From the NCBI RefSeq assembly GCF_001485575.1, contig NZ_BCNB01000006.1:2356001-2420000 (forward strand): 64,000 bases of DNA, read 5' to 3'. The notes beneath the pieces were generated by a model. It had not been told where the DNA came from, searched no databases, and saw nothing but the letters and a program-made list of their open reading frames with translations. This document shows positions 26,902-35,846 of this stretch, piece after piece. How positions within the stretch are numbered: the stretch's first letter is position 1; each line of letters starts with the position of its first letter. This DNA is from Haloarcula sp. CBA1127. Its GTDB lineage: Archaea > Halobacteriota > Halobacteria > Halobacteriales > Haloarculaceae. The position numbers were made by a program, and so were the translations under genes.

Positions 26902-27504
26902 ATGACCAGCCGCGTATACAGACTTCACTCGACACTTGAACTGCCACTGGAAGACGCCTATGATTTCTTCGAGGATCCGGACCTTCCACCTGAAATCGCT
27001 GACATCGACATCACCCGTCGAAATAATACGCTAATCGTCAGCGCCGTCGCCAAGGACGACTCCATGAGCAAGTACACCCCGACGGCCCAGCTCAAGGCTA
27101 GCGTCACGGAGAACCGGGTGTACGAGGAGGACCCCGACGAGATGGGTCCACCCGGGGCCGCGAGTACTGGAAGCTCCGGCGGTGGCCCCCAGTGGGGCGC
27201 ACTCGAAGAGGAAGAAGAAGAGATCGAGTCCGAACTCGTCGAGTACGCCTGTTTCAAGGGTGACCGCGAGACTGTGCTCCAGAACACCGCACTCCAGTAC
27301 GCGATGTTCGAGGTCCTGTGTGAGGTCGCGAAAGTCGCTGAAAAGGGCACGCTGACGGCGATTGCCGCGGTTGACGAGGAACTAACGGCTGTTCGGATTG
27401 TCGATGGGGAGGAACGACCTGCTGCGATCAACGTTGCAGAGGAACCCCGCGACGGCGAGGAAGAAGAGGGCGTCAACTGGCGCGACAACGAGTTCATCTC
27501 GTAA
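26902..27504 (+). CDS. Haloarchaeal conserved acidic protein (DUF7110-like)
   Basis: 200 residues. A short beta/alpha domain (RVYRLHSTLELPLEDAYDFF, DIDITRRNNTLIVSAVAK) is followed by a low-complexity Gly/Glu linker (about 80-115). A second conserved part then has YACFKGDRETVLQNTALQYAMFEVLCEVAKVAEKGTLTAIAAV. It resembles a predicted scaffold or regulatory protein found across haloarchaea; function unknown. ATG 26902 is chosen over GTG 26848, because the extra residues are not protein-like. Confidence 0.7.
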   Translation: MTSRVYRLHSTLELPLEDAYDFFEDPDLPPEIADIDITRRNNTLIVSAVAKDDSMSKYTPTAQLKASVTENRVYEEDPDEMGPPGAASTGSSGGGPQWGALEEEEEEIESELVEYACFKGDRETVLQNTALQYAMFEVLCEVAKVAEKGTLTAIAAVDEELTAVRIVDGEERPAAINVAEEPRDGEEEEGVNWRDNEFIS

Positions 27505-27576
27505 CGCGCGTAGTCCGGTCACGGATTCAATTTTGCCGAGCCGTAGCTCAACACTGGTAGCGGACAGTCCGCGCCG

Positions 27577-28194
27577 CTATGCTGGTGTGATGCCTGAGAG
27601 ATCAGTGTCTGTAAACCGTGACGCAATTTCGATTGTGAGGTTCGCTTCGATGTAGGCCGCAATCACGATGAGCACGGCGGCCGTCGCAAGCAGCCAGCCG
27701 GCTTCCCGGAGATCCTGTCCGGTGACCAGTTCGTCCGTGCGGCCGCGGATGTACTGTATCGTGCGCCATCCGAACCGCAGTCCGACGGCGGCGACGATGA
27801 GCAGTGCGGGGATCTCGATGAGGCCGTGTGGGACGATGAGCGCGGCAACGACGACGGGCGAGACCTGCTTGAGTGCGATGCCGACGACGACCCCGATGAG
27901 CAGGCCGTTCAAGACGAGCGAGAGCACCGTCATCGAACCAAGCGAAATAGCACCGAGTGCCATCACGAGCAACGCACCGAGGTTGTTAATCGTCAGTGAG
28001 AGCGTCGTTAGCTCTGCCGGCATAAAGGGATTCTCGCCGGTCGTTCCGGGGTTCTGAAGCCATTCGGCGGGGACCTGACTGCCGAGCCCGTAGCCGAGCA
28101 GGACACTGGCTATCAGTAGCAACGCGGCCACGGGGACATAATGCAACAGCCAGCGGTGAAAGAGACGGGCTGGGAGGCTTGGGCGGTCGTCCAT
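27577..28194 (-). CDS. SpoIIM-family (stage II sporulation M-like) membrane protein
   Basis: 205 residues with five to six membrane helices. The family core is present: helix, N-N-x-G-A-L (NNLGALLVMALGAISLG), NGLLIGVVVG and PHGLIEIPALLIVAAVGLRFG. In archaea SpoIIM-like proteins have no sporulation role and their function is unknown. It is divergent from the CysD-like gene with about 130 bases between them. Confidence 0.9.
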   Translation of the reverse strand: MDDRPSLPARLFHRWLLHYVPVAALLLIASVLLGYGLGSQVPAEWLQNPGTTGENPFMPAELTTLSLTINNLGALLVMALGAISLGSMTVLSLVLNGLLIGVVVGIALKQVSPVVVAALIVPHGLIEIPALLIVAAVGLRFGWRTIQYIRGRTDELVTGQDLREAGWLLATAAVLIVIAAYIEANLTIEIASRFTDTDLSGITPA

Positions 28195-28327
28195 ACCACA
28201 CCTTTCGGACCGGCAGCAAAAAACCCGAGTGACCTACCGGGCGTCCGCAGTTTTATTTGCCACCGCCTCACACACCTGTCTATCATCCAAAAAGTACTTG
28301 GCATTCGTAATTATATCTCATTACACT

Positions 28328-29305
28328 ATGTCCGAATCAGCAGAGTTCCCGGACTATCTGGACGTTGATTACACTGACGGGGAGGGCGAAGACCCCGAAG
28401 AGTACCCGACTGTCAACCACAAGATCGAGAAGGCTATCGAGGTCACGAAGACCGGCCTCGAAGAGTACGAGAACCCTGTCGTGATGTGGACCGGCGGCAA
28501 GGACTCGACGCTGACGCTGTACTTCGTCAAGGAAGTCGCCGAGCGCTTCGACCTCGAAGTACCGCCGGTTGTCTTCATCGACCACTACCAGCACTTCGAC
28601 GAACTCATCGACTTCGTTGAGCACTGGGCTGACGAGTGGGACCTCGATGTCATCTGGGCTCGCAACGAAGACGTTGGCAACTACGTTGACGAGAACGGTC
28701 TCGAACCGGGTGATGACATCCCTGTCGATGAACTCTCCGAGCACAACCAGCACCACATTCGGAACATCCTCGAATACGAGGAGGACACGTTCCCGTTCCT
28801 GCTTGACACCTACGTCGGCAACCACCTCCTGAAGACGGTGGCGCTCAACGACACTATCGAGGAGCACGATGTCGATGGCATCCTCTCCGGCATCCGCTGG
28901 GACGAGCAGGAGTCCCGCGCCGACGAGACGTTCTTCTCGCCGCGTCACGACCCGGACATCTACCCGCCACACGACCGCATCCAGTCGATTCTCCAGTTCG
29001 CGGAAGCCGACGTGTGGGAAGCCTTCTGGAACTTCGTCGTCCCGGACACGGTCGAAGGCTACCCGGACGACGGCTACGTCCCGCAGGGTCAGGACGACCT
29101 GCCCGAGGGCATCGAGAAGGAAGACGTGCCGGTCTCGCCGAAGTACTTCGCCGGGTTCCGCTCGCTCGGGAGCGAGGTCAGCACTGACAAGTCCGCCGAA
29201 GAGCCCGCCTGGCTGCAGGACATGGCGAACACGACCGAGCGCGCTGGCCGCGCCCAAGACAAGGAAGACCTGATGGAGCGCCTGCGCGACCTCGGCTACA
29301 TGTAA
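28328..29305 (+). CDS. Adenylylsulfate-forming CysD-like / PAPS-reductase-fold ATP pyrophosphatase
   Basis: 325 residues. The PP-loop MWTGGKDST (residues 53-61) opens an ATP-pyrophosphatase fold. The C-terminus, with FRSLGSE...TTERAGRAQDKEDLMERLRDLGYM, resembles sulfate adenylyltransferase subunit 2 (CysD), where TSERQGRxxDxD...KKxGYF is conserved. Unlike true PAPS reductases there is no C-terminal Cys pair. CysD normally needs the GTPase CysN, but no CysN gene is near. ATG 28328 is chosen over the listed upstream start because the added residues are not protein-like. Confidence 0.8.
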   Translation: MSESAEFPDYLDVDYTDGEGEDPEEYPTVNHKIEKAIEVTKTGLEEYENPVVMWTGGKDSTLTLYFVKEVAERFDLEVPPVVFIDHYQHFDELIDFVEHWADEWDLDVIWARNEDVGNYVDENGLEPGDDIPVDELSEHNQHHIRNILEYEEDTFPFLLDTYVGNHLLKTVALNDTIEEHDVDGILSGIRWDEQESRADETFFSPRHDPDIYPPHDRIQSILQFAEADVWEAFWNFVVPDTVEGYPDDGYVPQGQDDLPEGIEKEDVPVSPKYFAGFRSLGSEVSTDKSAEEPAWLQDMANTTERAGRAQDKEDLMERLRDLGYM

Positions 29306-29770
29306 ACGGCCACGGAACGACGCCGATTCCGTACCGTTATTTCTTTTGCTGTCTCAGTAGCGACGTTCGCCACACCAGACATAAGTACACAACCGAATCC
29401 GCCTGTCGACCGAAACGGGCGGTCTCCAGTAGCGGACCCCAGAACTCAGAGCCTGCTAACGGCCGGAGTATTGCCACTCCAACACTTCGACAGGAGTCGA
29501 TGTAGGCTGCGCCGGCAGCAATCCCGGATCCGGTGTGGTCGAGCGCATAGAGCGGACACGGCTGCCGTTATATGCGGAGCAACGGCTACAGGGGGCGACC
29601 AATACCCGTTTTAGACCCTTGTTCATCCTTTCTGAACAATGTAATTATCCGCCCCACAAACTGGTAGATTGCAGTCTAAGCCTCGCTACATCCCATAACC
29701 CGGCGGAAAAAGCATAATAGACGATTGTCGAGAAAAGGTTTAGGTACTGTCGAACACTACCAGTGCGTGA
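29306..29770. other. 465-base intergenic region
   Basis: No convincing ORF on either strand. A T-rich stretch (29337-29349) just after the CysD-like stop looks like a terminator. A TATA-like AAAAGGTTTAGGTA at 29733-29746 suits the next small gene. The 300 bases between carry no signature of RNase P RNA or SRP RNA that I can see; a small RNA cannot be excluded. Confidence 0.35.
29337..29349 (+). terminator. T-rich terminator behind the CysD-like gene
   Basis: TTATTTCTTTTGC lies 30 bases after the stop codon, a typical archaeal T-rich termination site. No hairpin is needed. Confidence 0.35.
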
Positions 29771-29884
29771 ATGAGTTCAGACCAGTACAACTGTCCGAAC
29801 TGCGGGGCGGAATTGAGCTACCAGACGACGAAGCACAACGGCTGTTCGAACTGCGGTTTCGTTCCGCCACACAGCGCTGAGTAA
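29771..29884 (+). CDS. 37-residue CPxCG zinc-ribbon micro-protein
   Basis: Reads MSSDQYNCPNCGAELSYQ and continues with CSNCGFVPP. Two CxNCG knuckles about 16 residues apart make a single zinc ribbon. A TATA-like element about 30 bases upstream supports independent expression. Many such haloarchaeal micro-proteins exist, and most are of unknown role. The motif supports zinc binding only. Confidence 0.75.
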   Translation: MSSDQYNCPNCGAELSYQTTKHNGCSNCGFVPPHSAE

Positions 29885-30004
29885 CGCGGATTGGCCGGGT
29901 CAGCGGACGCGCTGTTCTGTCGTCGGTCGTTGTAGCGTTCTACGAGCAGCGTTCCGTATTCGGGTCCGACATCTATTTTTCTCGGCTCGCTGTACCTGTT
30001 GCCT

Positions 30005-31195
30005 GTGACGGACCGCACAGACCGGGGCGTTCTCGCGGGCGTTATCTTCGCCGTGTTACTGGCGCAGGTCTTACTGTATCCGGGTGTCGACAGACTCGTT
30101 CGATCGCTGGGTGCGACGACAGACCTGAACGCGAGTATGTGGTTTCTGGCCGCCGAGTTCGGGGCGTTCGTCGTTTTCGCCGGCGTGTGGGGCGTGCTCA
30201 GTGACGCTACCGGCCGGCGCGCACCGTATATCGCTGGTGGGGCGGGCGCAGGCGCAGTGCTGTATGCCCTCATCGCGTGGCTCCCCGGAGCGGTTTCGCT
30301 CTCCTTTACCGGCGTGCTGGTCCTACGGGTCCTCCAGGGCGGAGCCACTATCGCCGCGTTCTCGCTGGCGATGACGATGCTGATGGACCTCGGCGGCGGC
30401 CACGGCAAGAACATGGGTGCGGCAGGCATCGCTATCGGCAGTGGGACGGCGCTTGGGGCGCCACTCGGCGGCCAACTCTACGAAATCCAGACGACGCTCC
30501 CGCTGTACGTGGCGAGCACGCTGTCGCTCGTCGTCGCAGTGGCCGCTCTACTCGTGACCGACCGCGCACCGTCGGACGGGCGGTCAGGCCTGGCCGCGAC
30601 CGTATCTGGCCTCAAACAGCGACCGACGCTCGGCGTGCCGTACGCTTTCGGGTTTATCGACCGGCTCACTGCGGGCTTTTTCGCGCTCGTCGGCACCCTG
30701 TATTTTAGGGAGACGTTCGAACTGAGCCCCGGCGAAACCGGTGTCATGCTGGCGCTGTTTTTTGCCCCGTTTGCCCTGCTGCAGTATCCCTTCGGCGTGC
30801 TCTCTGACCGCATCGGTCGAACCGCTCCTATTGTTGTCGGGTCGGTGCTGTACGGGCTCACTGTTGTCGGCGTCGGGCAAGCGCCGACGGTCACCATCGC
30901 CGGTGTGGGGATGGTACTGACCGGCGTTATCGGCGCACTGATGGCCCCAGCGACGATGGCACTCGTTTCAGACCTCGCCATCGAGACGGAGCGTGGCACT
31001 GCAATGGCCGGGTTCAACATCTTCGGCAGCGTCGGCTTCCTCGCCGGCATCCTCGTCGGCGGCACTGTCGCCGGAGCCTTCGGCTACCCCGTTGCGTTCT
31101 TCGTCGCCGGCGGGACGGAGGTCGTTCTCGCGGTGCTTGCACTGCCCGGACTGTTACGGCTGGAGAAGCCGGCAGAGGACGCCGTTGGGGGCTGA
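30005..31195 (+). CDS. Major facilitator superfamily transporter
   Basis: 396 residues with 12 predicted membrane helices. The loop 2-3 signature is visible as GVLSDATGRRAPY, and its half-repeat as GVLSDRIGRTAPI. It belongs to the drug:H+ antiporter-like group, but the substrate cannot be read. GTG 30005 is chosen; a TTG at 29999 would add two residues. It is convergent with the acyl-CoA synthetase gene, their stops adjoining. Confidence 0.9.
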   Translation: MTDRTDRGVLAGVIFAVLLAQVLLYPGVDRLVRSLGATTDLNASMWFLAAEFGAFVVFAGVWGVLSDATGRRAPYIAGGAGAGAVLYALIAWLPGAVSLSFTGVLVLRVLQGGATIAAFSLAMTMLMDLGGGHGKNMGAAGIAIGSGTALGAPLGGQLYEIQTTLPLYVASTLSLVVAVAALLVTDRAPSDGRSGLAATVSGLKQRPTLGVPYAFGFIDRLTAGFFALVGTLYFRETFELSPGETGVMLALFFAPFALLQYPFGVLSDRIGRTAPIVVGSVLYGLTVVGVGQAPTVTIAGVGMVLTGVIGALMAPATMALVSDLAIETERGTAMAGFNIFGSVGFLAGILVGGTVAGAFGYPVAFFVAGGTEVVLAVLALPGLLRLEKPAEDAVGG

Positions 31196-33217
31196 CTACG
31201 ACGCCTCGCGGACCTCGTCCAGCGCCGCGGGGTTCTCGATGCTGGACATATCGCCCAGATCCTCGCCGCGGTAGACGCCGGCGATTGCCCGGCGGATGAT
31301 TTTCCCGCTCTGGGTCTTCGGGAACTCATCGACGAACAGCACTTCGCGGGGCCGGAACGGCTTGCCGAGTTCCTCGCCGACGGCGGCGCGGATGTCGTCC
31401 CGGAGGTCGTCGTCGGGTTCGTAGCCGGGTTCCAGCACGGCGTAGAGGACGACAGCAGTGCCGGTGGTGTCGTCCGGCGCACCGACAGCGGCGGCCTGAT
31501 TGACCGCGTCGTGTTCCATCGCCGCCCCTTCGACCTCCGCCGGTCCGACTTTCCGTCCGGCGACGTTGAGCACGTCGTCGGCCCGGCCGTGGAGGAACCA
31601 GAGGCCGTCCTCGTCTTTCTGGGCCCAGTCGCCGTGGTCCCAGACGTCGTCCCAGGTCGACCAGTACTCGTGCAGGTAGCGGTCGTCGCCCGACCAGAGC
31701 GACCGGGTCATCGAGGGACAGGAGTCTCTGGCGACCAGATAGCCGCGCTCGTGTGTGTCGGCGATTGATTCACCATCGGAATCGACGATATCGATATCCA
31801 TCCCCAGCCCTGGACCGCCAAGCGTGCAGGGTTTGAGCGACTGAATCGGCATCGGCATCAGGAAACAGCCCATGATCTCGGTTCCGCCGGAGATGTTGAT
31901 GATTGGACAGTCCTCGTCGCCCACGTTCTCGTAGAACCACTGCCAGCTCTCGGGGTCCCAGGGTTCGCCGGTCGAGCCCAGCAGCCGTAGACTGGAGAGG
32001 TCATGCCCCTCCAGCCACTCGTCACCCTTCTTGCGGAGCGCCCGAATTGCGGTCGGTGAGACGCCGAACGTGGTGATGTCGTGACGGTCGATCATCTCCC
32101 AGAAGCGGTCCGGCTCCGGGTGGTCCGGCGCGCCCTCGTACATGAAGACAGTGCCGCCGAAGGCGTGGTTTCCGAGCAGCGTCCACGGGCCCATCATCCA
32201 GCCGATATCGCTCACCCAGAAGAAGCGGTCGCTCGGCTTGTGGTCGAAGCCGAAGTAGATCTCCTTGGCCGCCTGCATGAGTGCGCCGGCGTGCGTGTGG
32301 ACGATGCCCTTCGGTTTCCCGGTCGTCCCGGAGGAGTACAGGAGCATCGACTCCTGATTGCTTGGGAGTTCCTTAGCCGCGTACTCGTCGTCGGCGGTCT
32401 CGATAGCCTCGTCCCACCACTCGTCGCGGCGGGTCCAGCGAATCGTCTCGTCGGGGTTGTCCGCGATGCCGAGGCGGTCGTAGACCACAGTGTGTTCGAC
32501 CGGTGTTGTCCCGAGTTCGTCGCCGGCCTGCTCAATAGCCTCGTCGGCGCTTCCCTTGAGGTGGACCCCGGAGCCCCGGCGGTAGAAGCCGTCACCGGTG
32601 AACAGGACGGAACACTCGGCGTCCGCGATGCGGGTCGCTGTCGCGTCGACGCCGAACCCGGAGAAGATCGGCACGGCGATCGCGCCGACCTTGAGACAGC
32701 CGTACAGTATCGACGCGACTTCGGGGACCATCGGCATGTACAGGCCGACGGTGTCGCCGGTGCCGACGCCGACGGACTCCAGATAGTTCGCTACCTTGCT
32801 GGCCTGTCGGTTCAGTTCGTGATACGTAACCTCCCGCACGTCTCCGGGCTCGCCCTCCCAGATGAGCGCGACTGTGTTTCGGGTCGGGCTGTCCCGCGCT
32901 GCGTGGCGGTCCAAGACGTTGTGGGCGGCGTTGATAGTCCCGCCGGTGTACCAGTCGGTGAACTGCGGCCCCTCACTGTTGTCCCTGACTTCGTCGTATG
33001 CTTCGAAGAACTCGATGTCGAGGTACTCCGGGAGCAGGTCCCAGAACCACTCGACGCCCGAGTCGGGTTCCTCGGGCAGGTCTGTGGTCGTTCGCTCGAT
33101 GAGTTCGTCGTAGTTGTCGATATCGTATTCCTGCATGAACTCCCAGACGTTCGTCGATTCGACGAACGAATGGCTTGGTTCGTGGACGATGGAGTCTACG
33201 TCGGTTTGGTCGCTCAT
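31196..33217 (-). CDS. Acetyl-CoA synthetase-like acyl-CoA synthetase (AMP-forming)
   Basis: 673 residues. Activates a carboxylic acid to its CoA thioester through an acyl-AMP. Signatures are LLYSSGTTGKPKGIVH (P-loop), the ISGGTEIMG block, GRADDVLNVAGRKVG with the A8 hinge, and the catalytic Lys in KTQSGKIIRR near the end. The length and an N-terminal ACAS domain fit the acetate/propionate or acetoacetate group. The pocket Trp of strict acetyl-CoA synthetases cannot be assigned by eye. It sits next to 3-hydroxybutyrate dehydrogenase, so acetate or acetoacetate activation is a fair guess. Confidence 0.85.
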   Translation of the reverse strand: MSDQTDVDSIVHEPSHSFVESTNVWEFMQEYDIDNYDELIERTTTDLPEEPDSGVEWFWDLLPEYLDIEFFEAYDEVRDNSEGPQFTDWYTGGTINAAHNVLDRHAARDSPTRNTVALIWEGEPGDVREVTYHELNRQASKVANYLESVGVGTGDTVGLYMPMVPEVASILYGCLKVGAIAVPIFSGFGVDATATRIADAECSVLFTGDGFYRRGSGVHLKGSADEAIEQAGDELGTTPVEHTVVYDRLGIADNPDETIRWTRRDEWWDEAIETADDEYAAKELPSNQESMLLYSSGTTGKPKGIVHTHAGALMQAAKEIYFGFDHKPSDRFFWVSDIGWMMGPWTLLGNHAFGGTVFMYEGAPDHPEPDRFWEMIDRHDITTFGVSPTAIRALRKKGDEWLEGHDLSSLRLLGSTGEPWDPESWQWFYENVGDEDCPIINISGGTEIMGCFLMPMPIQSLKPCTLGGPGLGMDIDIVDSDGESIADTHERGYLVARDSCPSMTRSLWSGDDRYLHEYWSTWDDVWDHGDWAQKDEDGLWFLHGRADDVLNVAGRKVGPAEVEGAAMEHDAVNQAAAVGAPDDTTGTAVVLYAVLEPGYEPDDDLRDDIRAAVGEELGKPFRPREVLFVDEFPKTQSGKIIRRAIAGVYRGEDLGDMSSIENPAALDEVREAS

Positions 33218-33371
33218 AGGGTCAGTATTCCGTAGTGTTTGGTCGTCTGGTATAAACTGGTACCGCCGTCCGGCACGCGATACACGCGACACGCTCGTGT
33301 GTCGGGCGGGGGAGCCCGGTTCCGCGCCGTCTGTGTGACGCAGGAGTAATTCATGTCCACACGTCAAGATT

Positions 33372-34241
33372 TCACTCGTAGGTCTTTGTCATGCCGCCGT
33401 CGAACAGCAGGTCCCCGCCGTTGAGATGGTCGGCGTGGGTTGAGAAGCCGAACACGAAGAGGTTCGCCACGTCGATAGGGTCCATCATCTCCTTGACCCG
33501 GGCCTGGCCCAGCATCACGTCATCAATGACCTCGTCGACGCTGATGCCCCGTTGCTCGGCGGTGTCGGGAATCTGGTCGACGACCAGCGGCGTCTTGACG
33601 TAGCCGGTGCTGATAGAGAACCCACGGAGGCCGTCACCGCCCTCGGCGGCAATAGACTGTGTCAGCCCTCGCAGGCCGAACTTCGAGACGTTGTAGGCCA
33701 CCTTATCCGAGGTAACGTAGTGGCCGTGGACTGACGCCATGTTCCCGATGGCACCCACGCCGTCGTCGGTGCCGCGAATGTGCGGGATGACGCGCTTCGA
33801 GAGCGCAAGCGGCGCGCGCAACATCACGTCGTGCATCTGGTCGTACTTCTCCATCGGGAAGTCCTCGATGGCGTCGATGTGCTGGAGGCCGGCAATGTTG
33901 GCGAGATAGCGAACTGTGCCGTGAGAGGCGGCGGTCTCGACGATGGATTCGATATCTGCGTCGTTCGCGAGATCACCGGTCACTGTCTCGACGGTCCCGT
34001 CGAGGTCGAGGTCCGCCGCTGTGTCCGCGACTTCGGCGAGGCCGTCGGCGTCGATATCCGTGGCGACGGCGGTCACCCCGTTAGCGGCCATCGCAAGCGC
34101 TGTCGCCCGGCCGATGCCCGACCCGCCGCCGGTCACCAGACAGACGGTGTCGCTCGTGTAGTGGTCGTCGTCGGCGAACAGGATCGAGGACTCGTCGATG
34201 GGCTCGACTTCGAGCCGTTCATGAGAAGTGCTGGATGCCAT
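33372..34241 (-). CDS. bdhA: 3-hydroxybutyrate dehydrogenase (SDR family)
   Basis: 289 residues. Converts 3-hydroxybutyrate to acetoacetate with NAD. SDR motifs are TGGGSGIG, ANIAGLQH and YNVSK. The family-diagnostic stretches NIAGLQHIDAIEDFPMEKY, MASVHGHY, GYVKTPLVVDQIPD and the ending GGDLLFDGGMTKTYE match 3-hydroxybutyrate dehydrogenases. ATG 34241 (MASSTSHERL) is used because the upstream part of the frame is not protein-like. With the neighbouring acyl-CoA synthetase it could return stored polyhydroxybutyrate to acetyl-CoA metabolism. Confidence 0.85.
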   Translation of the reverse strand: MASSTSHERLEVEPIDESSILFADDDHYTSDTVCLVTGGGSGIGRATALAMAANGVTAVATDIDADGLAEVADTAADLDLDGTVETVTGDLANDADIESIVETAASHGTVRYLANIAGLQHIDAIEDFPMEKYDQMHDVMLRAPLALSKRVIPHIRGTDDGVGAIGNMASVHGHYVTSDKVAYNVSKFGLRGLTQSIAAEGGDGLRGFSISTGYVKTPLVVDQIPDTAEQRGISVDEVIDDVMLGQARVKEMMDPIDVANLFVFGFSTHADHLNGGDLLFDGGMTKTYE

Positions 34242-34363
34242 TCGTTCACACGTTCTCTGGACATCTCCGAATAGGGGTGGGTTGATATGTATACCCGACT
34301 GGCTGCTGTGACATGCCCGCATTCCGGCCCGAGAACGCTGTTCCGTCATCTCACCGGCGTCGT

Positions 34364-34379
34364 GGTTTACGTGTAAACC
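34364..34379. promoter_or_regulatory. Perfect palindrome GGTTTAC-GT-GTAAACC, operator candidate
   Basis: A 7-base perfect inverted repeat with a 2-base centre lies in the 246-base divergent region between bdhA (starts 34241) and the liv-type operon (starts 34488). A weaker CCCG-TTATT-CGGG repeat follows at 34381-34393. Shape and position suit a repressor site for either gene set. Confidence 0.45.
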
Positions 34380-34487
34380 TCCCGTTATTCGGGGGTTACG
34401 TCGGAAGAATCAGTCATCCCTGTGAGCGTGGCACACACCGCGTGACCAGATAGCCCGGGCTTGTCCGGGGCGTATTGGGACACACCT

Positions 34488-35837
34488 ATGGAACAAACGA
34501 CAACGGACCATGACACTGGTGGCATCGGCAGGCGACAACTGCTCTCCGCCGTCGGCAGCTCAGCCGTCGCCGCAGCGCTCGCTGGCTGCTCGACGCTGCT
34601 GAGCGACGGCGAAACAGCGGATCAGAGCGAGCAGTCCGGCGGTGAGATTTCTGACGAACCGATACAGGCCGGGTTGTTGACGTTCACGCGTGGCGCACCG
34701 GGCGTACTCGGGATTCAGGCCCAGCGCGGGGCCGAACTCGCCGTCCAGCGCATCAACGAAGCGGGCGGCATCGGTGGACAACGAGAGATCGAACTGGATG
34801 TCGTCAACGAGGGGTCGAACCCGCTCGACAGCTACAACCAGTTCATCGAGGAGGGGAAAGAGGTCACCTTCGGCCCGATTTCCAGTGGCACACACAGCCA
34901 GATCGCCCCCGAAGTCGAGAAAAACGAGGTCATCAACGTCAGCACTGACGGGACAGTAACGACGCTTTACGAGGAAACCGTTCCCGATCCGACCTACTCC
35001 TTCCGCTTCCAGAACTACGACATCATGGAAGTGGTGACGATGGCCCGGGAAGCCGTCGAACGCATTGGCGCTGACAACATCTCGACTGTCGCCGGGGTCA
35101 ACCCCGGCTACTCCTTCGGTGAGGACGAGATGCGAGTGTTCACGCAGGCCATCCAGAGACTCACCGACGCCGAAATCGTCTATGAGGGGTTCCCGGAACT
35201 CGGGGCCAGCGACATGGCGAATCACATCACCTCGATCAACAACGAGGAGCCGGATGTGACCTTCTCCAGTCTGTGGGGCGGCGACGTGACGACGTTCGTC
35301 CGGCAGGCCAACGCCAACGATATGTTCGAGAACACGACGGTGTTCGGCACGACGCTGTACAGCGCGGCCGGCGATGTGCCGGGCGATGCACTGGCCGGGA
35401 CGGACATCTACTCCGGGTCGCGGAACTACTACTGGGGCCTGCCGGCACCCGGAAACTGGCAGCCCGGCCGCGAACTGTTCGACGCCGCAACACAGCAGGA
35501 GGGCGTGACCGTCCCAACGGCACACTACATGAGCGGGTACGGGGCGGTCACCGCCTGGGCAACGGCCGTCGAGAAGGCCATCGACCTGCTGGGGACATAC
35601 CCAACTCAGGAGCAGATCGCGCAGGTTCTGGAGGGACACGGCTTCTTCACCCCGGCCGGCTACCACAACATCGCCGAGGACCATCAGGGCGCGTCGAACT
35701 CCTTTGCCGGGCAGATGGTGTATGATGACGACCTCGGGGCGGCCAGGCTTGAAGACGTGAACACATACGCAGCCACCGAGACAGCGCCGCCACCCGGTGT
35801 CACCGGGAGCGACTGGCTGGATAGCTGGAGCGCCTGA
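34488..35837 (+). CDS. Branched-chain amino acid/amide ABC transporter substrate-binding lipoprotein
   Basis: 449 residues. A twin-arginine lipoprotein signal is clear: GRRQLLSAVG, then a hydrophobic run ending in the lipobox LAGC. The periplasmic-binding fold of the LivJ/K, UrtA or amide-binding class follows (GAELAVQRINEAGGIGGQRE, FGPISSGTHSQIAPEVEKN). First gene of a five-gene operon. The ligand is uncertain: branched-chain amino acids, urea or short amides are all handled by this class. Confidence 0.9.
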   Translation: MEQTTTDHDTGGIGRRQLLSAVGSSAVAAALAGCSTLLSDGETADQSEQSGGEISDEPIQAGLLTFTRGAPGVLGIQAQRGAELAVQRINEAGGIGGQREIELDVVNEGSNPLDSYNQFIEEGKEVTFGPISSGTHSQIAPEVEKNEVINVSTDGTVTTLYEETVPDPTYSFRFQNYDIMEVVTMAREAVERIGADNISTVAGVNPGYSFGEDEMRVFTQAIQRLTDAEIVYEGFPELGASDMANHITSINNEEPDVTFSSLWGGDVTTFVRQANANDMFENTTVFGTTLYSAAGDVPGDALAGTDIYSGSRNYYWGLPAPGNWQPGRELFDAATQQEGVTVPTAHYMSGYGAVTAWATAVEKAIDLLGTYPTQEQIAQVLEGHGFFTPAGYHNIAEDHQGASNSFAGQMVYDDDLGAARLEDVNTYAATETAPPPGVTGSDWLDSWSA

Positions 35838-35846
35838 TACCGAGCC

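Noticed and set aside
29306..29770. RNase P RNA or SRP RNA in the long gap
   Set aside because: None of the conserved sequence blocks of either RNA could be found.
32081..33235. 384-residue ORF antisense to the acyl-CoA synthetase
   Set aside because: It mirrors the codon pattern of the clear synthetase gene and has no domain; high GC leaves antisense frames open.
34560..35684. 374-residue antisense ORF over the substrate-binding protein
   Set aside because: Shadow of the Tat lipoprotein gene; no signature or start site.
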